DNA from: Sphaerolaimus hirsutus
Lineage: Eukaryota > Nematoda > Chromadorea > Monhysterida > Sphaerolaimidae
Assembly (NCBI GenBank): GCA_964036195.1
Contig: OZ038455.1
Location: 17,067,855 to 17,131,854, forward strand
Direction of reading: 5' to 3'
Length of the DNA stretch: 64,000 nucleotides
Under the pieces are notes generated by a model. That model saw nothing but the letters and a program-made list of their open reading frames with translations. It did no database searches and was not told the DNA's origin. The first letter of the stretch is position 1; every line of letters starts with the position of its first letter. Below, piece by piece: positions 22,881 to 33,001 of the stretch. The position numbers and the translations under genes are program-made.

Positions 22881-23327
22881 CCGTATTTCCTCGAAATACC
22901 CCCCCCCTCGAAATACCCCCCCCCCTCGAAATACCCCCCCTCAAAATGGACACTATGAACTTATAAACCCCCCCCTCGAAATACCCCCCCCCCAAATTTA
23001 GTGTATAGAGAACGTAAATGACAAAGGCTGCGGTTTGTCATCTGGGTAATGCAATACACACGTTAAAAACGATGACTCTATTATGTGAGAACAGTGATTA
23101 TATGTCTACACACTTATACAAGTCGTTAGAGTCTTATAAATGGTGATTTTTGTTGCATTTTCGACGTCTGCGTACGTTTCAGACGACAATTTAGTACTTG
23201 GTTTTCAAAAAATTTCTGGCGAAATAATTAACCCCCCCCTCGAAATACCCCCCCCCTCGTTTAACCCCCCCTCAAAATTCTCACTCTGAAACAATAAACC
23301 CCCCGGGGGTATTTCGAGGAAATACGG
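22881..23327. mobile_element. Complete CCGTATTTCC MITE inside the second intron of gene 4
   Basis: Ends CCGTATTTCCTCGAAATACC and its inverse, TA at 22879-22880 and 23328-23329, 447 bp. The interior TAAAGAGAACGTAAATGAC and CTGGCGAAATAATTA words match the member at 16525. It ends about 40 bases from the donor of exon 2. Confidence 0.85.
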
Positions 23328-23368
23328 TATATATAGAGAGAAACCACAATAAAACCTCCAAATGTCAC

Positions 23369-23708
23369 CAGCTGCAAAATTGAAGAACACTTCTCCCGAC
23401 TCGTGACCCCTATCCAAGGCACTCCTACCCTTCTTTTTGGCGCTGCCGTGCCTGGACCCCTCCAAACTGAGTTCCACGTGACTTTGTCTCCTCAACCCCC
23501 CTCCGAAGAATCCAAAACCCCCGCCCAAAGACAAGGTCTGCCCGTCTGCACTCTGATCCGCACTGGGATCGTGTTTCGATCGACTGTCGCGTCTGTTCTG
23601 GGAGAGGGCGGAAGTGCGTCTGCCGCGCGGTTGGTGGTTCGTGGCGGCGGACGTGAGCTTGGTGCCCGCGTTGGCGGCGAAGAGGAGACCCCCGCCGGGG
23701 GTGGGTGT
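23369..23708 (-). CDS. Gene 4, exon 2 (unidentified protein)
   Basis: A minus-strand exon of 113 codons plus one base, from acceptor CCCAACATAG to a GTGACA donor. It enters in phase 0, as exon 1 leaves, and ends in phase 1, as exon 3 requires. The peptide starts TPTPGGGLLFAANAG and is rich in Ser, Gly, Arg and Asp, with a Gly/Phe run LGGGFGFFGGGLRR near the middle and a basic AKKKGR stretch. No domain recognised; it reads like a disordered linker of a larger intracellular protein. The opposite strand is also partly open, but without matching splice phases. Confidence 0.6.
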
Positions 23709-23932
23709 CTATGTTGGGCACTTTGGGTTTGGGTTGAGATGTGTTTGGGATTGGGGATGAGCGATGGAGGGTATTTTCACCTGAAAATCGTTACCGGTCA
23801 AAATCACAACATGTTTCGTCGAACATCGCAGTCTTATAAAATGCGAAACAATATGACTTATATAATATTAGAAATGCAAAGAAGTTATCTCGCAAGTGGA
23901 GTACCCAGAACGCTCATGCAAACAAAAATCAC

Positions 23933-24265
23933 CTTCACATGGATAGTCTTCGTACGTCTGCCGTGTCTGAAAACGCTGCCAAATTTGCCAGAATGGCCCA
24001 AAAAGGATCTGAATCTTCTAGAGCCCGCGCTAATTTTCCTATCCGCCAAGCAGGTGTCGATATCTGGTTCATCGAAGTGCGGCACGCCCGAATTGGTCAT
24101 CAAATACACTGAGGTGTTGTGATTGAACGATGTTGCGACATGTTGCCCCGCAACATCCCGATCTTGTTGTATAAACGATGTCGATTGCGAAGAAGTGCAG
24201 GGCAGTTCGCAATCGTTGTCTTCCAAATCGCCGCTGGAACTCGGCGGCTCTTGGGTGATCAGCAA
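23933..24265 (-). CDS. Gene 4, exon 1 seen (unidentified protein)
   Basis: A minus-strand exon of up to 111 codons ending in AAG before GTGATT (donor at 23932) in phase 0. The 5' limit is uncertain: the frame opens at 24265 without an ATG, so it is probably an internal exon with an acceptor around 24230-24255. The N-terminal half is acidic and Ser-rich (SSSGDLEDNDCELPCTSS). The C-terminal half is basic (RRFRSFLGHSGKFGSVFRHG). Codon use is coding-like throughout. The plus strand also has a 57-codon ATG frame here; I prefer the minus strand because three exons fit in phase. Confidence 0.6.
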
Positions 24266-24958
24266 CGGAAGTTAATCCGGCCCGACACGTTTTTGGGTAG
24301 CCCGACACAGGGTACAGAGAGATATTTTGCGATCAGATTCATTTGGCTTCCGTTCGTCAATCAGCCAAAAGGAAACACTTTGAATGGCTCTGCGCCTGTA
24401 GACATGTAAACCCGCTCGTCATGTAGGTAAAATATAGCTAAATTAGGTATATAACCACATCTATATCCCAAAATAGCGATTTTAACGTGAAAATTGACAA
24501 AATGGAACAACAATTGACATCTTTGAGTGAAAATTTGGGAAAAATCGCTCAAAATTTTGCTCCATCTAAATAGATAGTAGCTGAACAAGTTCGAGCTGCA
24601 ACGGGTCTAAATGCCGAGCGGGTTTAAATACCTGTGGAGCCTAGGTCCTTTGAGTCGGGTTGCCCAAAAAACATGTCGGGCAGATTAAATTCCGCACCAG
24701 GGGCACAACGGCTGCCCGACCGCTGGGGTTTGTCGGGCCGCCCTGCAGATCCGCGGCTGTGGTGCGCGACCGATTTTGCATGTACGCCGAACGGCGCCAC
24801 CTGCTCGTGCAGAGTGCTGCTTTTTGGTGCTTATAGTGGAGGTTGACTATTTAGGTAACTCTGTTATTAGTGCGCACCGGTGATGTGATAAAATGAGATG
24901 AGAAAAGCGTCTACAGGTGAAGCGTGTCGCCAGTGGAATGAACGACACGAAGTATAGT
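24266..24958. other. Gene-free stretch with GCCCGAC-type inverted words
   Basis: GCCCGAC/GTCGGGC words at 24277-24308 and 24653-24745 match those at 947-1120. Positions 24440-24580 are AT-rich and resemble 26130-26260. No gene supported. Confidence 0.45.
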
Positions 24959-25159
24959 GGCCCTGCGCACACTAGTTTTCACACGAATTTTCAAAAACTC
25001 ATAAATAAACTTTGAACGTTTTTGAGCTTTCCACAATGAGTCATTTTTAATCTCCGTCAACTGTAGTTGCCGGCCACCTCATTGTAGAAAACTCAAATGC
25101 GTTCTCAGCTGATTTGTGAGTTTTCAAAATTTCATGTGAAAACTAGTGTGCGCAGGCAC
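24959..25159. mobile_element. GGCCCTGCGCACACTAG hairpin MITE with 3-bp target site
   Basis: Ends GGCCCTGCGCACACTAGTTT and AAACTAGTGTGCGCAGGCAC, flanked by AGT at 24956-24958 and 25160-25162. The 201-bp hairpin is the cleanest family member in the window. Confidence 0.8.
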
Positions 25160-25451
25160 AGTGCAACACCCAACGGGTTACACCAACAAGAGCAACATTA
25201 GCATGATTTTTGTGCAAATTGTGCTGCCACAATTTTAATTGTGTTGGGAAAACCGGACGCAGGTTTCGATTACTTATTCAAAATATTTACTTACCCTGCG
25301 TCTGCGAGGTTGGCTGAAATTGCAATATTATTATTCCGGATTCCGTGCAGTGGAAAATATTTAACTGCCATTGTCTAACTACCTAACTTTTTAACTATTA
25401 TACCATTGTTTTTAACGACAAATGTCAGAATCAACAAGAACAACCCCCAAT

Positions 25452-25580
25452 TAGGGTGCCAACTTTAAGTTTTCCGTTTTCCGGATGATAAATCTTTTTA
25501 CCCTTTCCGTATTTCGTTTTCCGGCAGCTGGAAAATTTTTACCCTTTCCGTTTTCCGTAAAAAAATTTTTTTGACACCCC
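25452..25580 (-). mobile_element. Family F3 element, short
   Basis: It starts TTAGGGTGCCAAC and ends TTTTGACACCCC. The interior carries GTTTTCCG words, so the GGAAAAC units run on the minus strand. The flanks do not give a clear target duplication. Confidence 0.6.
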
Positions 25581-25707
25581 ACTCCTAATTGTCTGCCAAT
25601 ATCATTATCGGACTGCGTGGGACTATGGAGTCATAATTTCTAGCCGCCCGCCACTGCAGCACAGCTATACAAACCTGGCAACTTTGCCCTGTGCCTGTCT
25701 CTGAGAC

Positions 25708-26133
25708 ATGGCCCGGCCCACTGTGGTCGCACCACCTGGGATACATTTAATTAGCCGCGTGCGATTTTTTTGGGCACACCGATACAATCTTCGTAAAGTC
25801 GGCGGACATTTCACCCTACAAAATCGGAGAGTTAGAATTCGCTCGCGAATAGAGCGAACACAAAACTTGGGTCCCACCCGGACGCTCGGAATTGAAAAAG
25901 AAAAAAATATTAAAAGAGAAATGGACGCTTCGCCGTGTCCGTGCGTGCACGCCGCCCGTTTCAACGTATCGTTTCAACGTTGTCCGTTGGAAGCGAAACT
26001 ATTTGCCTGTTTTAATGACCCTTTTACCGTTTTTGTTAATTTTTCATTCGTTGGCTCTGTTCCAATGGAAGAGTCCCCATATGATAACTTGGCAGCCAGC
26101 CAAAATTGCGAAATCCGCTATAAATGTAAATAA
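25708..26133 (+). CDS. Uncertain open frame, 141 codons
   Basis: An ATG-initiated open frame with mixed composition, rich in Arg and Phe early on. The minus strand of 25735-25820 is equally suggestive: acceptor CCGATTTTGTAG near 25818 and donor GTGGTG near 25737 bracket an open stretch. Something coding may be here, but strand and frame are unresolved. No family recognised. Confidence 0.25.
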   Translation: MARPTVVAPPGIHLISRVRFFWAHRYNLRKVGGHFTLQNRRVRIRSRIERTQNLGPTRTLGIEKEKNIKREMDASPCPCVHAARFNVSFQRCPLEAKLFACFNDPFTVFVNFSFVGSVPMEESPYDNLAASQNCEIRYKCK

Positions 26134-26545
26134 AAACGCTAACACTAACTATATAACCATGTATATAAACAAAAATAACGATTATAAAGGTGGAAATTGG
26201 CAAAGTGGAGCAACTTTTAACGATTTTTGGCTAACTTTGACTTTTCACTCGCGTTTGTATAATACGCAACTGGAAACTGGGATAAGAGCCAAGTTTTCAT
26301 ACGTGACCCGATCCATTCCCATCATAAAAATATTGCGTCACAATAATGACGACATGCACTCTCCACTGGAGAGACTGACGCAAATGTTTGTAGGGCGATA
26401 CGTCTGCCGACTTTATAAGACAGAAGCACATATAGCGTTGGCCGATGTTTTATTAAACGTTTTTTATTTAAATAACACGATGTCCGAACTCCGAATCCGA
26501 AACGTTTTTTTAACATTGTCCGAAATTTTTGGTACTAAGCACTAG
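26015..26545 (+). CDS. Uncertain open frame, 176 codons
   Basis: It starts at an in-frame ATG with a hydrophobic N terminus (MTLLPFLLIFHSLALF) that resembles a signal peptide or membrane segment. About 26130-26260 resembles other AT-rich repeat DNA (24440-24580), and the stop lies at the border of an F7 element. It overlaps the 25708 frame. An open frame of this length in AT-rich DNA is notable, but no homology is recognised, so it may be chance or a transposon remnant. Confidence 0.22.
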   Translation: MTLLPFLLIFHSLALFQWKSPHMITWQPAKIAKSAINVNKNANTNYITMYINKNNDYKGGNWQSGATFNDFWLTLTFHSRLYNTQLETGIRAKFSYVTRSIPIIKILRHNNDDMHSPLERLTQMFVGRYVCRLYKTEAHIALADVLLNVFYLNNTMSELRIRNVFLTLSEIFGTKH

Positions 26546-27086
26546 GTATTTTGCAAAAATTTTGCGCGCAAGCGCTTAATTTCACACGGATTGGTGGTTC
26601 TTTCATTGGTTTTGTGGCATTAGTTTTGTGGTTTTGTATCAAAGCATCCATTTCTATGTGGTGCCATGGGTTAATAAGCCGTCATATGTTGCTGTAGTAT
26701 ATAATATTCAGGTAATGTGTTTCCATGTACCTCCACAGTGTGTAGCATCACTCCCAAAGTAACAACCTCATTTTATAACCTTGTTTGATCACTATTCCGT
26801 GCCAAACTTCACTTGAAGTGACGAACATTCGACTATAAGGCGATATACGAACCTGTCGACAAAAAATGAACATTTTTGACACAAATCACCACTTATAATG
26901 CTATCCCATGGCTCCACCGCCATTTTATCGTCATATATAACATCACAGAGTATTGCCACTTGTCTGATATACCTATATGTTGAGACACAAGGGATCTTTT
27001 TAAAAAAAAACATTTAAAATAATGAGAGAAAAAAACGTTGTTTTTTAAACATGGCGTTGCAAAAAAACAACGTTTTTTCCAACCCT
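26543..27086 (-). mobile_element. hAT-like family F7, partial, inverted relative to 53775-54339
   Basis: The right end is AACGTTTTTTCCAACCCTA. Interior words ACTTCACTTGAAGTGACGAA, CACTTATAATGCTATCCCAT and CAGTGTGTAGCATCACT recur in reverse complement at 53775-54339. The other tip is missing. Confidence 0.6.
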
Positions 27087-27095
27087 AAGCACATA

Positions 27096-27195
27096 CCGTA
27101 TTTCCTCGAAATGCCCCCAGGGGGTTTATTTTTTAGAGTGCAGATTTTGAGGGGGGTATTCAGCGGGGGGGGGGTGGTATTTCGAGGAAATTAGG
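27096..27195. mobile_element. 100-bp minimal CCGTATTTCC MITE
   Basis: CCGTATTTCCTCGAAATGCC at one end and TATTTCGAGGAAATTAGG at the other, TA at 27094-27095 and 27196-27197. The whole central part of the 400-bp form is missing. Confidence 0.75.
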
Positions 27196-27197
27196 TA

Positions 27198-27549
27198 CAC
27201 TTTCAAATCGCACTGTATCGAGCAGGCGTAAAAAACGCGTCGGGTTAATTAAATCGCGTCCCGGCTGCGGTGCCAGCGGACTTCTCCAAAGACCCGCTGC
27301 TGCACGGGGTGCACCCGTAGAGGGTGGTCGTTTTCGTGGAACCTACCTTCCACATTGTGCTTGTTTTAGAGGAGATGTTATTCGATTATTAGACAAGTGT
27401 CATATATGTACATTTGTGGACCAATAAATTGTGTGTTCCTGAGAGGTTTTTGCAGTTATTTCGTGGCTACTATTTATTGACCGAGTTATCGGATTGGCAG
27501 GCAGGTTTTGACATGATACTGCAGATGAACTTGGTGGACAACTATGATA
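27198..27549. other. Gene-free stretch
   Basis: It holds one CGCGTCGGG/CGCGTCCCGGCTGCGG piece like the sequence near 947-1010. No gene seen. Confidence 0.4.
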
Positions 27550-27972
27550 CCGCAAATCCTCGAATAGAACCCCAGGGGGGTTATTTTTTCGTCAGAGTTT
27601 TTGAGGGGGGGGGGGGGTTATTCAAATGGGAGGAGTGATTTTTACCCAGAAGTTTCAGAAAAACATCATACCAATGCCACTGCGGTAGTCTAACATTCTT
27701 TTGTATTTTTCGTTTCACACACTGCACTGCCCACTGCGTTTCGATTAATCAGCCGCCAGACGTAGCTTTTTGGTCTGTGTGACTAGATCAATCTTTTTTT
27801 AAAAAATTTTTTGCAGCATGCTTTACCCATCACAGAGGGGGAGTCATTTAAGAAGGAGGTATTATTCAAGGTGGATTTAATTTTACCTCACCCTGTCGTC
27901 AACAGGGGGGAGTTATTCAACGGCTTCAAGAGGGTTTTATTCAAGGGAGGGGTTTTATTTGAGGATTGAGGG
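27550..27972. mobile_element. CCGTATTT-type MITE, CCTCGAATAGAACCCC variant
   Basis: It starts CCGCAAATCCTCGAATAGAA after TA (27548-27549) and ends TTTTATTTGAGGATTGAGGG before TA (27973-27974). Interior repeats TTATTCAA and GGGGG words. A similar variant is at about 54811-54948. Confidence 0.6.
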
Positions 27973-27974
27973 TA

Positions 27975-29466
27975 CCAGTATGACGTATTCAGACAGTGCA
28001 AGCTATGACGACAACGACATGCCAGGTTGTTCAGGGTTATTTGCAGGCTTCCATGTTCAAAATCCAACAGTTAAAAAATGGAAGTGACCATCAACGAATT
28101 ATAGAAAATGGGAAAAATCGAACATTACTATTCCCGGATGAGGATTTTATGAAATTTGATTGAATTATATTTTCTGAAAATCACCCTGAAATCACTTGAA
28201 ACGCCAACTCTGCTCAGCAGTGGTATGACTAAATGAAATGAAAATGAAATGTACTGGCAAGGCATAGAAAACCAAGGAAAAGTAAAAGCTGGAAAAACAA
28301 TCCAGCGAATACGCTACTCTGTGGAAATCGAGTGCCAACTATACATCTGCCATTCGTGCATTTTGGTCACTCGGGGGAATGCCCTGGTCACACGAAACAT
28401 GTACCTCACTTTATGTATTTACGTACACGTGCGGGCAAAAAGCAGTGCGGTGCACTGCAACCAGACGCATGAACGCACTATAAATACATGTGCGAGTGCG
28501 CGAGACTTCTGATCGAAACTGAGTTCAAGGCAGTTATCGCGACAATCACATCCACAGTCAACACCAATACATACAAAGCTGGGCCTGGGCTGTTCGAAAA
28601 GTACCGCCCATTGGGAGATATTTGAGTATTCTGAAGAATTATACTGGATACGAATAAGGCTGAAATTCTGACAGGACATTATTAGTCATGTTGAAGGGTC
28701 CGAAAAATATGGCACAGCACCCATCATCCATGAGTTCATTGGAGGGTAGTGTTTAAGGAGGGGCGGGGGTTGCTCACGATGCAACCAGTTATAACGAGAA
28801 ACCACTCGGCGAAAATAGTTGGTCATTTGATGTAATATGGTTTAAGGTCGGGTCTAACACAAAAATCGAAGGTATCCTTCAATTTACGATCTCCCCTGAC
28901 CCGAGAAAGGGTGGGTCTGAAAAATTAACCTTAACCTTAAGAAAGGGTCCTTAACCCTAAAAAACATTACAATTTTTTTGAATTTGGTCATGTTTGAAAC
29001 TCATTCTCCAAATTCACCCGAAGTGAGAGCAATGTAATATTACAAGAAAAATTTCATTGTAAAGTTTTCAGTCAGTTGACTATACCTGACACTTTTAGGA
29101 CTGCGCGCCAGGCGCTAAGGGTACCACTGGAAAAGGCGCCAAGCGCCAAGGGCGCCATGGCGCGCCGCCCTTTGGCGCCTTCAAATGTCGCCATTTCATC
29201 ACTACCCACAACACAGCCCTTCATTTTTTTTGGAAATCCTTTTGTTGGAAATTCATGTCGTGGAAGAAAAACAAAAAAAATGTAAAACAGGAAATTTCTC
29301 GCCGCTTCTGGAGATAAAATGATTGAGATAGACACGGCGAGAACTTTATCTACATACTTAGGCGCCAGTCCAGTGGCTTTTCAACTACTCGCGAACTGAC
29401 ATTTTCGTCAACTCGCAACATTTCACATCTGCATGCAGATCAACGCTGATCAGAAGAACAGAGCAC
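27975..29466. other. Mostly unique DNA, no supported gene
   Basis: Opposed open frames at 28249-28512 (plus) and 28419-28679 (minus) have plausible composition, but neither has a start or splice context I trust. Positions 29095-29210 are an F4 fragment (GGCGCC words, ending TTTCATCACTA). Confidence 0.4.
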
Positions 29467-29772
29467 ATGTTTCAAACATTGCAACCATTCTGCAATTTGA
29501 CTTCAGATTTTGAGGGCTGGCCGTCACAAGCCGAACACCCCATAGATACATGTATCACAAGTATATCGACAAGAGGAAATACATCGCCAAAACGCAAATC
29601 TCAATTCTATTCGAAAATCTTCGAAAATCGAGCGTTACACATGTCCCATACATTCATACCTAATCTGTATAGTGCTTGCATCGAGATGGGCCAAAATTGT
29701 CGCCACTTACAAAACGGCGGGGCGAGTCGCAGTTTGCAGTGCGCTACAATGCGTCGGCTGCGCGGTGTTTGA
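29467..29772 (+). CDS. Uncertain open frame, 101 codons
   Basis: An ATG frame open for 101 codons with unbiased composition. A possible acceptor (TTTGACTTCAG) lies inside at about 29507. The minus strand of the same DNA has a GTAAGT donor near 29712, so an exon on that strand is equally possible. Function unknown. Confidence 0.2.
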   Translation: MFQTLQPFCNLTSDFEGWPSQAEHPIDTCITSISTRGNTSPKRKSQFYSKIFENRALHMSHTFIPNLYSACIEMGQNCRHLQNGGASRSLQCATMRRLRGV

Positions 29773-29892
29773 TAGGGCGCAGTGCACTACAGCGACGCGC
29801 ATCCCAAAGGGGCGCCGCCAGCGAACGGTGTTGTTAGAAAGGGGGTGACTCATTTGTGGGATTGCGAGTTAAAGTGCCCCCAGTGCCAATAT

Positions 29893-30166
29893 CAGACCCT
29901 GTAAAATGCGAAATGCCACGCAGTGTCAACAGTCATTTTACAGGGCTTTTGACACTTTGCATAACATTTTACATGACTTTTGACACTTTGCACGACATTT
30001 TACATTTTACATGACTTTTGACACTTTGCATAACATTTTACATGACTTTTGACACTTTGCACGACATTTTACATTTTACATGACTTTTGACACTTTGCGT
30101 TACAATTTACATCTTACACGACTTTTAACACTGTGTGACATTTTACAGGGCATTTTACAGGGTCTG
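29893..30166. repeat. Inverted-end tandem array of ACATTTTACATGACTTTTGA units
   Basis: Tips CAGACCCTGTAAAATG and CATTTTACAGGGTCTG are inverted. Between them a unit of about 69 bases containing TTTTGACACTTTGC twice is repeated about two times with minor changes. The same words occur at 5193-5340, 43192-43340 and 59420-59660. Likely a foldback element that expanded by internal duplication. Confidence 0.7.
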
Positions 30167-30255
30167 GGCCTGTCCCCTGGTGTGAGTTTGTGGCTTCAAG
30201 GTTCACTCAAACGCGATATAAAATGTCCAGTTAAAGCGCTCACCTCGATGCTCAC

Positions 30256-30286
30256 CGAGCTTCGAGAATCTTGGAATCAGGAAAAG
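30256..30286 (-). CDS. Gene 3, candidate 31-base exon
   Basis: On the minus strand a strong acceptor (TTACTGCCTTCAG) precedes nine codons that end at a strong donor (GTGAGC). It enters in phase 1, as the exon at 30417-30580 leaves, and reads FPDSKILEA. A second donor 9 bases on is also good. Microexons are hard to prove without transcripts. Confidence 0.3.
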
Positions 30287-30416
30287 CTGAAGGCAGTAAC
30301 AGAAAACCAATGACATTTATCAATGTCGAAGATGTCGTTGTCGTTGATCGATGGCGACAACAGTGAGACATTCATAAACAAATATGTGGACATCGAGATT
30401 TCAATCTAAGATCGAC

Positions 30417-30580
30417 CTTTGTCAATGCGAGTCTGAAAGTGCACTTTGAGACAAAACGTAAAAGTTTCAAAAAAGTTGTAAATAAAAGCACACAATGCCG
30501 CAACACCGGTCCGATCCGGCCGAATGATATCCTCACTTTGAGACAAAACTTTATGCGGGGCCGAGATACGATTTGCATGT
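30417..30580 (-). CDS. Gene 3, candidate exon with a hydrophobic segment
   Basis: A minus-strand exon between acceptor GCACTGCAG and a GTCGAT donor (AAAG before it), one base plus 54 codons plus one base. It reads through a hydrophobic segment of about 20 residues (VAALCAFIYNFFETFTFCLK) flanked by charged residues, compatible with a membrane helix. It enters in phase 2, which does not match the exon at 32067-32123 directly, so at least one exon between them is missing. No family recognised. Confidence 0.4.
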
Positions 30581-30744
30581 CTGCAGTGCGCGGCGCATTC
30601 GAACAAAGCGCCGCGCGGCTAGCTGGCTGGCTTGCGCGGCTGCGGCCCGAAATCTCGCCGCCGGGTGGACACCGTTGAAAAATTGGGCGACATTATCCGG
30701 TGTACCCCGATACGTTTGATAAAAACAACGCACTTTCTTTTTTC
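30551..30744 (-). CDS. Overlapping open frame, possible alternative exon
   Basis: A GC-rich minus frame overlaps the start of the previous exon in another frame. It begins CFYQTYRGTPDNVAQFF and becomes Arg/Ala-rich, ending at a stop. An acceptor at 30745 would suit the phase of the exon at 32067-32123, but it has a purine-rich tract, which is poor. The high GC alone can keep such frames open. Confidence 0.25.
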
Positions 30745-30965
30745 TCAAAAACGCGCGCGCGCATAAACAGACACGCACGTTTGAACTGGGGCTATTCATA
30801 TTGAATAGATTGTAGTGCAACGCATTGGTGCTTATCCTGGAAATGGGCAACGTGATATGGGATGAAATCACATTTCACATTAAAGGCACAGAAAATGCAT
30901 CAAAGTGATTAAACTGGCCGATCGCATGTGGTTAGGCAATTTGAATATATAGATGTATATATACA

Positions 30966-31354
30966 CCGTATTTTTTCTAATAGAAGGGCAGGTTTCCAAT
31001 AGTACGGCGGTCTCCAATCGAAGGTACACAAAGTTCTGGAATTGTGCCAAACGGATAAATATAAAAAATATCAGCGGATGTTGTGATTTAGTGGCTTTAG
31101 TCCATTGATTTTGTGCTATTTACACGATGAAATGTTGAATGTCTCCATGTATCATGATTCTGTGCACTGTGTGTGACGTATCACGTTGAAAAACTATGGC
31201 AGAACTTGAAAAAGTTTGGCTGAAAAGTTGACGAAAAAATATAAGGGTGGTCTCCAATAGAAGGGCGTCTCCAATAGACGGGCGTCTCGAATATAAGGGC
31301 AGATAGAAATGTTGACCAAAAATAGAAGGGGCCCTCATATTAGAAGAAATATGG
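30966..31354. mobile_element. CCGTATTT-type MITE, CTAATAGAAGGGC variant
   Basis: Ends CCGTATTTTTTCTAATAGAA and TTAGAAGAAATATGG followed by TA. Interior words CCAATAGAAGGGCGTC and CAGCGGATGTTGTGATTTAG recur in 6250-6600 and, more weakly, 58045-58330. It lies between candidate exons of gene 3. Confidence 0.6.
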
Positions 31355-32066
31355 TATATATTATTTTTCAATATTTTAATACCTTCATATATTTACCTTT
31401 ATCATGAATTAATACACTGACTATATAAATATAAATAAGAAATTAACCCATAATGTTATTGTATTAAATTGAATATAGAAAATAATGATATTGATAAATG
31501 ATACCGACTGCACACTATAAATACGTGCACAAATACTCAAATATTCACACACTAGGTCACTTATGAAATTCTAAAGAATTAGTAAACTCAGAAATAATCC
31601 TTGAATGCATTTGAGTTCACTGGAAAAGTTTATTTATACTCTCCGTCAACTGTAGACAAAGAAAACCTAATTCCAGTAAACTCAAATGCCATTCAACGTT
31701 GATTTAAGAGTTGAGAAATTTTTTAGTTTACCGACAGTAAACCAGTTGTTGCGCGTGCGGCGCCAAATATCTATGATTTTTTTTATATTACACCTACTCA
31801 ACTCACTAAATCACAATACAAAAGCAAACAGAAGCAGATCTAAAGCCACCTAAAGCAATAAAAAAACATAATAAACAACACAAAAAAACGGTGGCAGCAT
31901 AACCAAAAACTACGGTCGGCAGTAATTTCGAAGAAGTTCCAAGGAATGGTGGAAAGGCACAACCAATAATGACAGCACACTGCTCTTCAAAAAGGCGCCA
32001 TTAATTAGAATAGGTAGGTATATACCAACTTGACATGGTGTAACGCTAATGAACCGTTGAATTAAC
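31355..32066. other. Intron-like DNA with a decayed hairpin MITE
   Basis: About 31543-31760 has the AAACTCAAATGC and GCATTTGAGTTCACT arms of the 485-684 family but eroded tips. The rest is AT-rich. No exon identified. Confidence 0.45.
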
Positions 32067-32123
32067 CTTCCCGAAGCGAAAAATATAGCGGGCGCCAGCC
32101 AACTCGGTAAATGCGGCGCTTTC
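32067..32123 (-). CDS. Gene 3, candidate 57-base exon
   Basis: A minus-strand exon after acceptor TTTGTGTAG and before donor GTTAAT (GGAAG before it). Two bases, 18 codons, one base; it accepts phase 1 from the exon at 32232 and leaves in phase 1. It reads KRRIYRVGWRPLYFSLRE. Both splice sites are good and the phase fits; function unknown. Confidence 0.42.
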
Positions 32124-32231
32124 CTACACAAACAGTTAAATTAAAAACTTGCTAAATTAACGTTTTTTAAACTACAGCTTTTTTACAGATACGACATACA
32201 GTAATAAAACATATAGGTAATTAAAACACAC

Positions 32232-32514
32232 CTCCCCCATAACTGGCCAATCTCCTTTTCGCCAATAACACTATCTGTTCCTGTTCCCACGTGGAAAAAT
32301 GGCCGAAATTGACCATACTCGGGGGTGCAGACTTTCTTGGCACACAATGGAACCAGGCGCCAGGTTCCGGCACCGATAAATAATGCTCGTGGTGGTGTAA
32401 TTTCGGCGATTTCGAGCCCCCAGGTCGACTATGCGCGGGTTGATGTTGATGCGCTGGCGTCGACTCATTGTCGCCGGTCAAATATCGACTGCACAATTCT
32501 CGATATCGATTCAT
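32232..32514 (-). CDS. Gene 3, candidate exon, possible start codon
   Basis: A minus frame of 94 codons plus one base, from ATG at 32514 (G at -3) to donor GTGTGT. The peptide begins MNRYRELCSRYLTGDN, is His/Pro-rich in the middle and ends WEQEQIVLLAKRRLASYGG, compatible with a helix. The frame stays open upstream to a weak acceptor at 32571 (TTTTAAAAG), whose phase would also accept the exon at 33002-33309. So it may be either the first exon or an internal one. No family recognised. Confidence 0.48.
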
Positions 32515-32570
32515 GTCGACCTTTGCGCGCGTTTTATACCGGCCCGAAGATCCACAACGGATTCGGCTAG

Positions 32571-33001
32571 CTTTTAAAACAGGGGCCGAAATGTGATAAG
32601 TGGGCGACTATTCGGGTGGGCGGACGCCCCCACGTTTTCAATCGCAGAAGCGTCTTTCGGTGATTAGTACTATCGCAACTGCACACGGTCCGGTGCACCG
32701 CATAACTGCGCACCGAGCGACGCGAAATGCTCGGAAAATGGATAGAAATGCCTCCATGCCCGTGCCCCCACACTACGGGATGTAACGGGAAACACACAAT
32801 TGTAAATAAATAGGTAGATTGTAGGTAAATATTTACGGGTGAAATGTGGAATGACACGTGAATAGCACTGTTCAACAACAATATAAACTACCAGGGCAGT
32901 GAAAGATAACGAAAACTAGTGGCAACTGAACTCAAAAATGGAAAACTTGAAAAATGGGACGTGCACCGTCATAAAATAAAATGTAAGGAAATTCCACCCA
33001 C
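32571..33001. other. Intron or upstream region of gene 3
   Basis: Both strands have short open frames in 32567-32881 with acceptable composition, but none fits the neighbours in phase. I see no repeat here. Confidence 0.35.

Noticed and set aside
23403-24122. 239-codon plus-strand open frame, the longest in the window
   Set aside because: It is antisense to two gene 4 exons that fit each other in phase, its Gly/Arg-rich part is a mirror of the minus-strand coding, and its first codons lie at the border of the exon.
28918-28940. Telomere-like TTAACCTTAACC words
   Set aside because: Only two or three irregular copies; too short for a telomeric or interstitial telomeric array.
32530-32545. TATAAAA box upstream of the ATG at 32514 (minus strand)
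   Set aside because: It is only about 20 bases before the ATG, so transcription would start at or after the start codon; the frame is also open through it.
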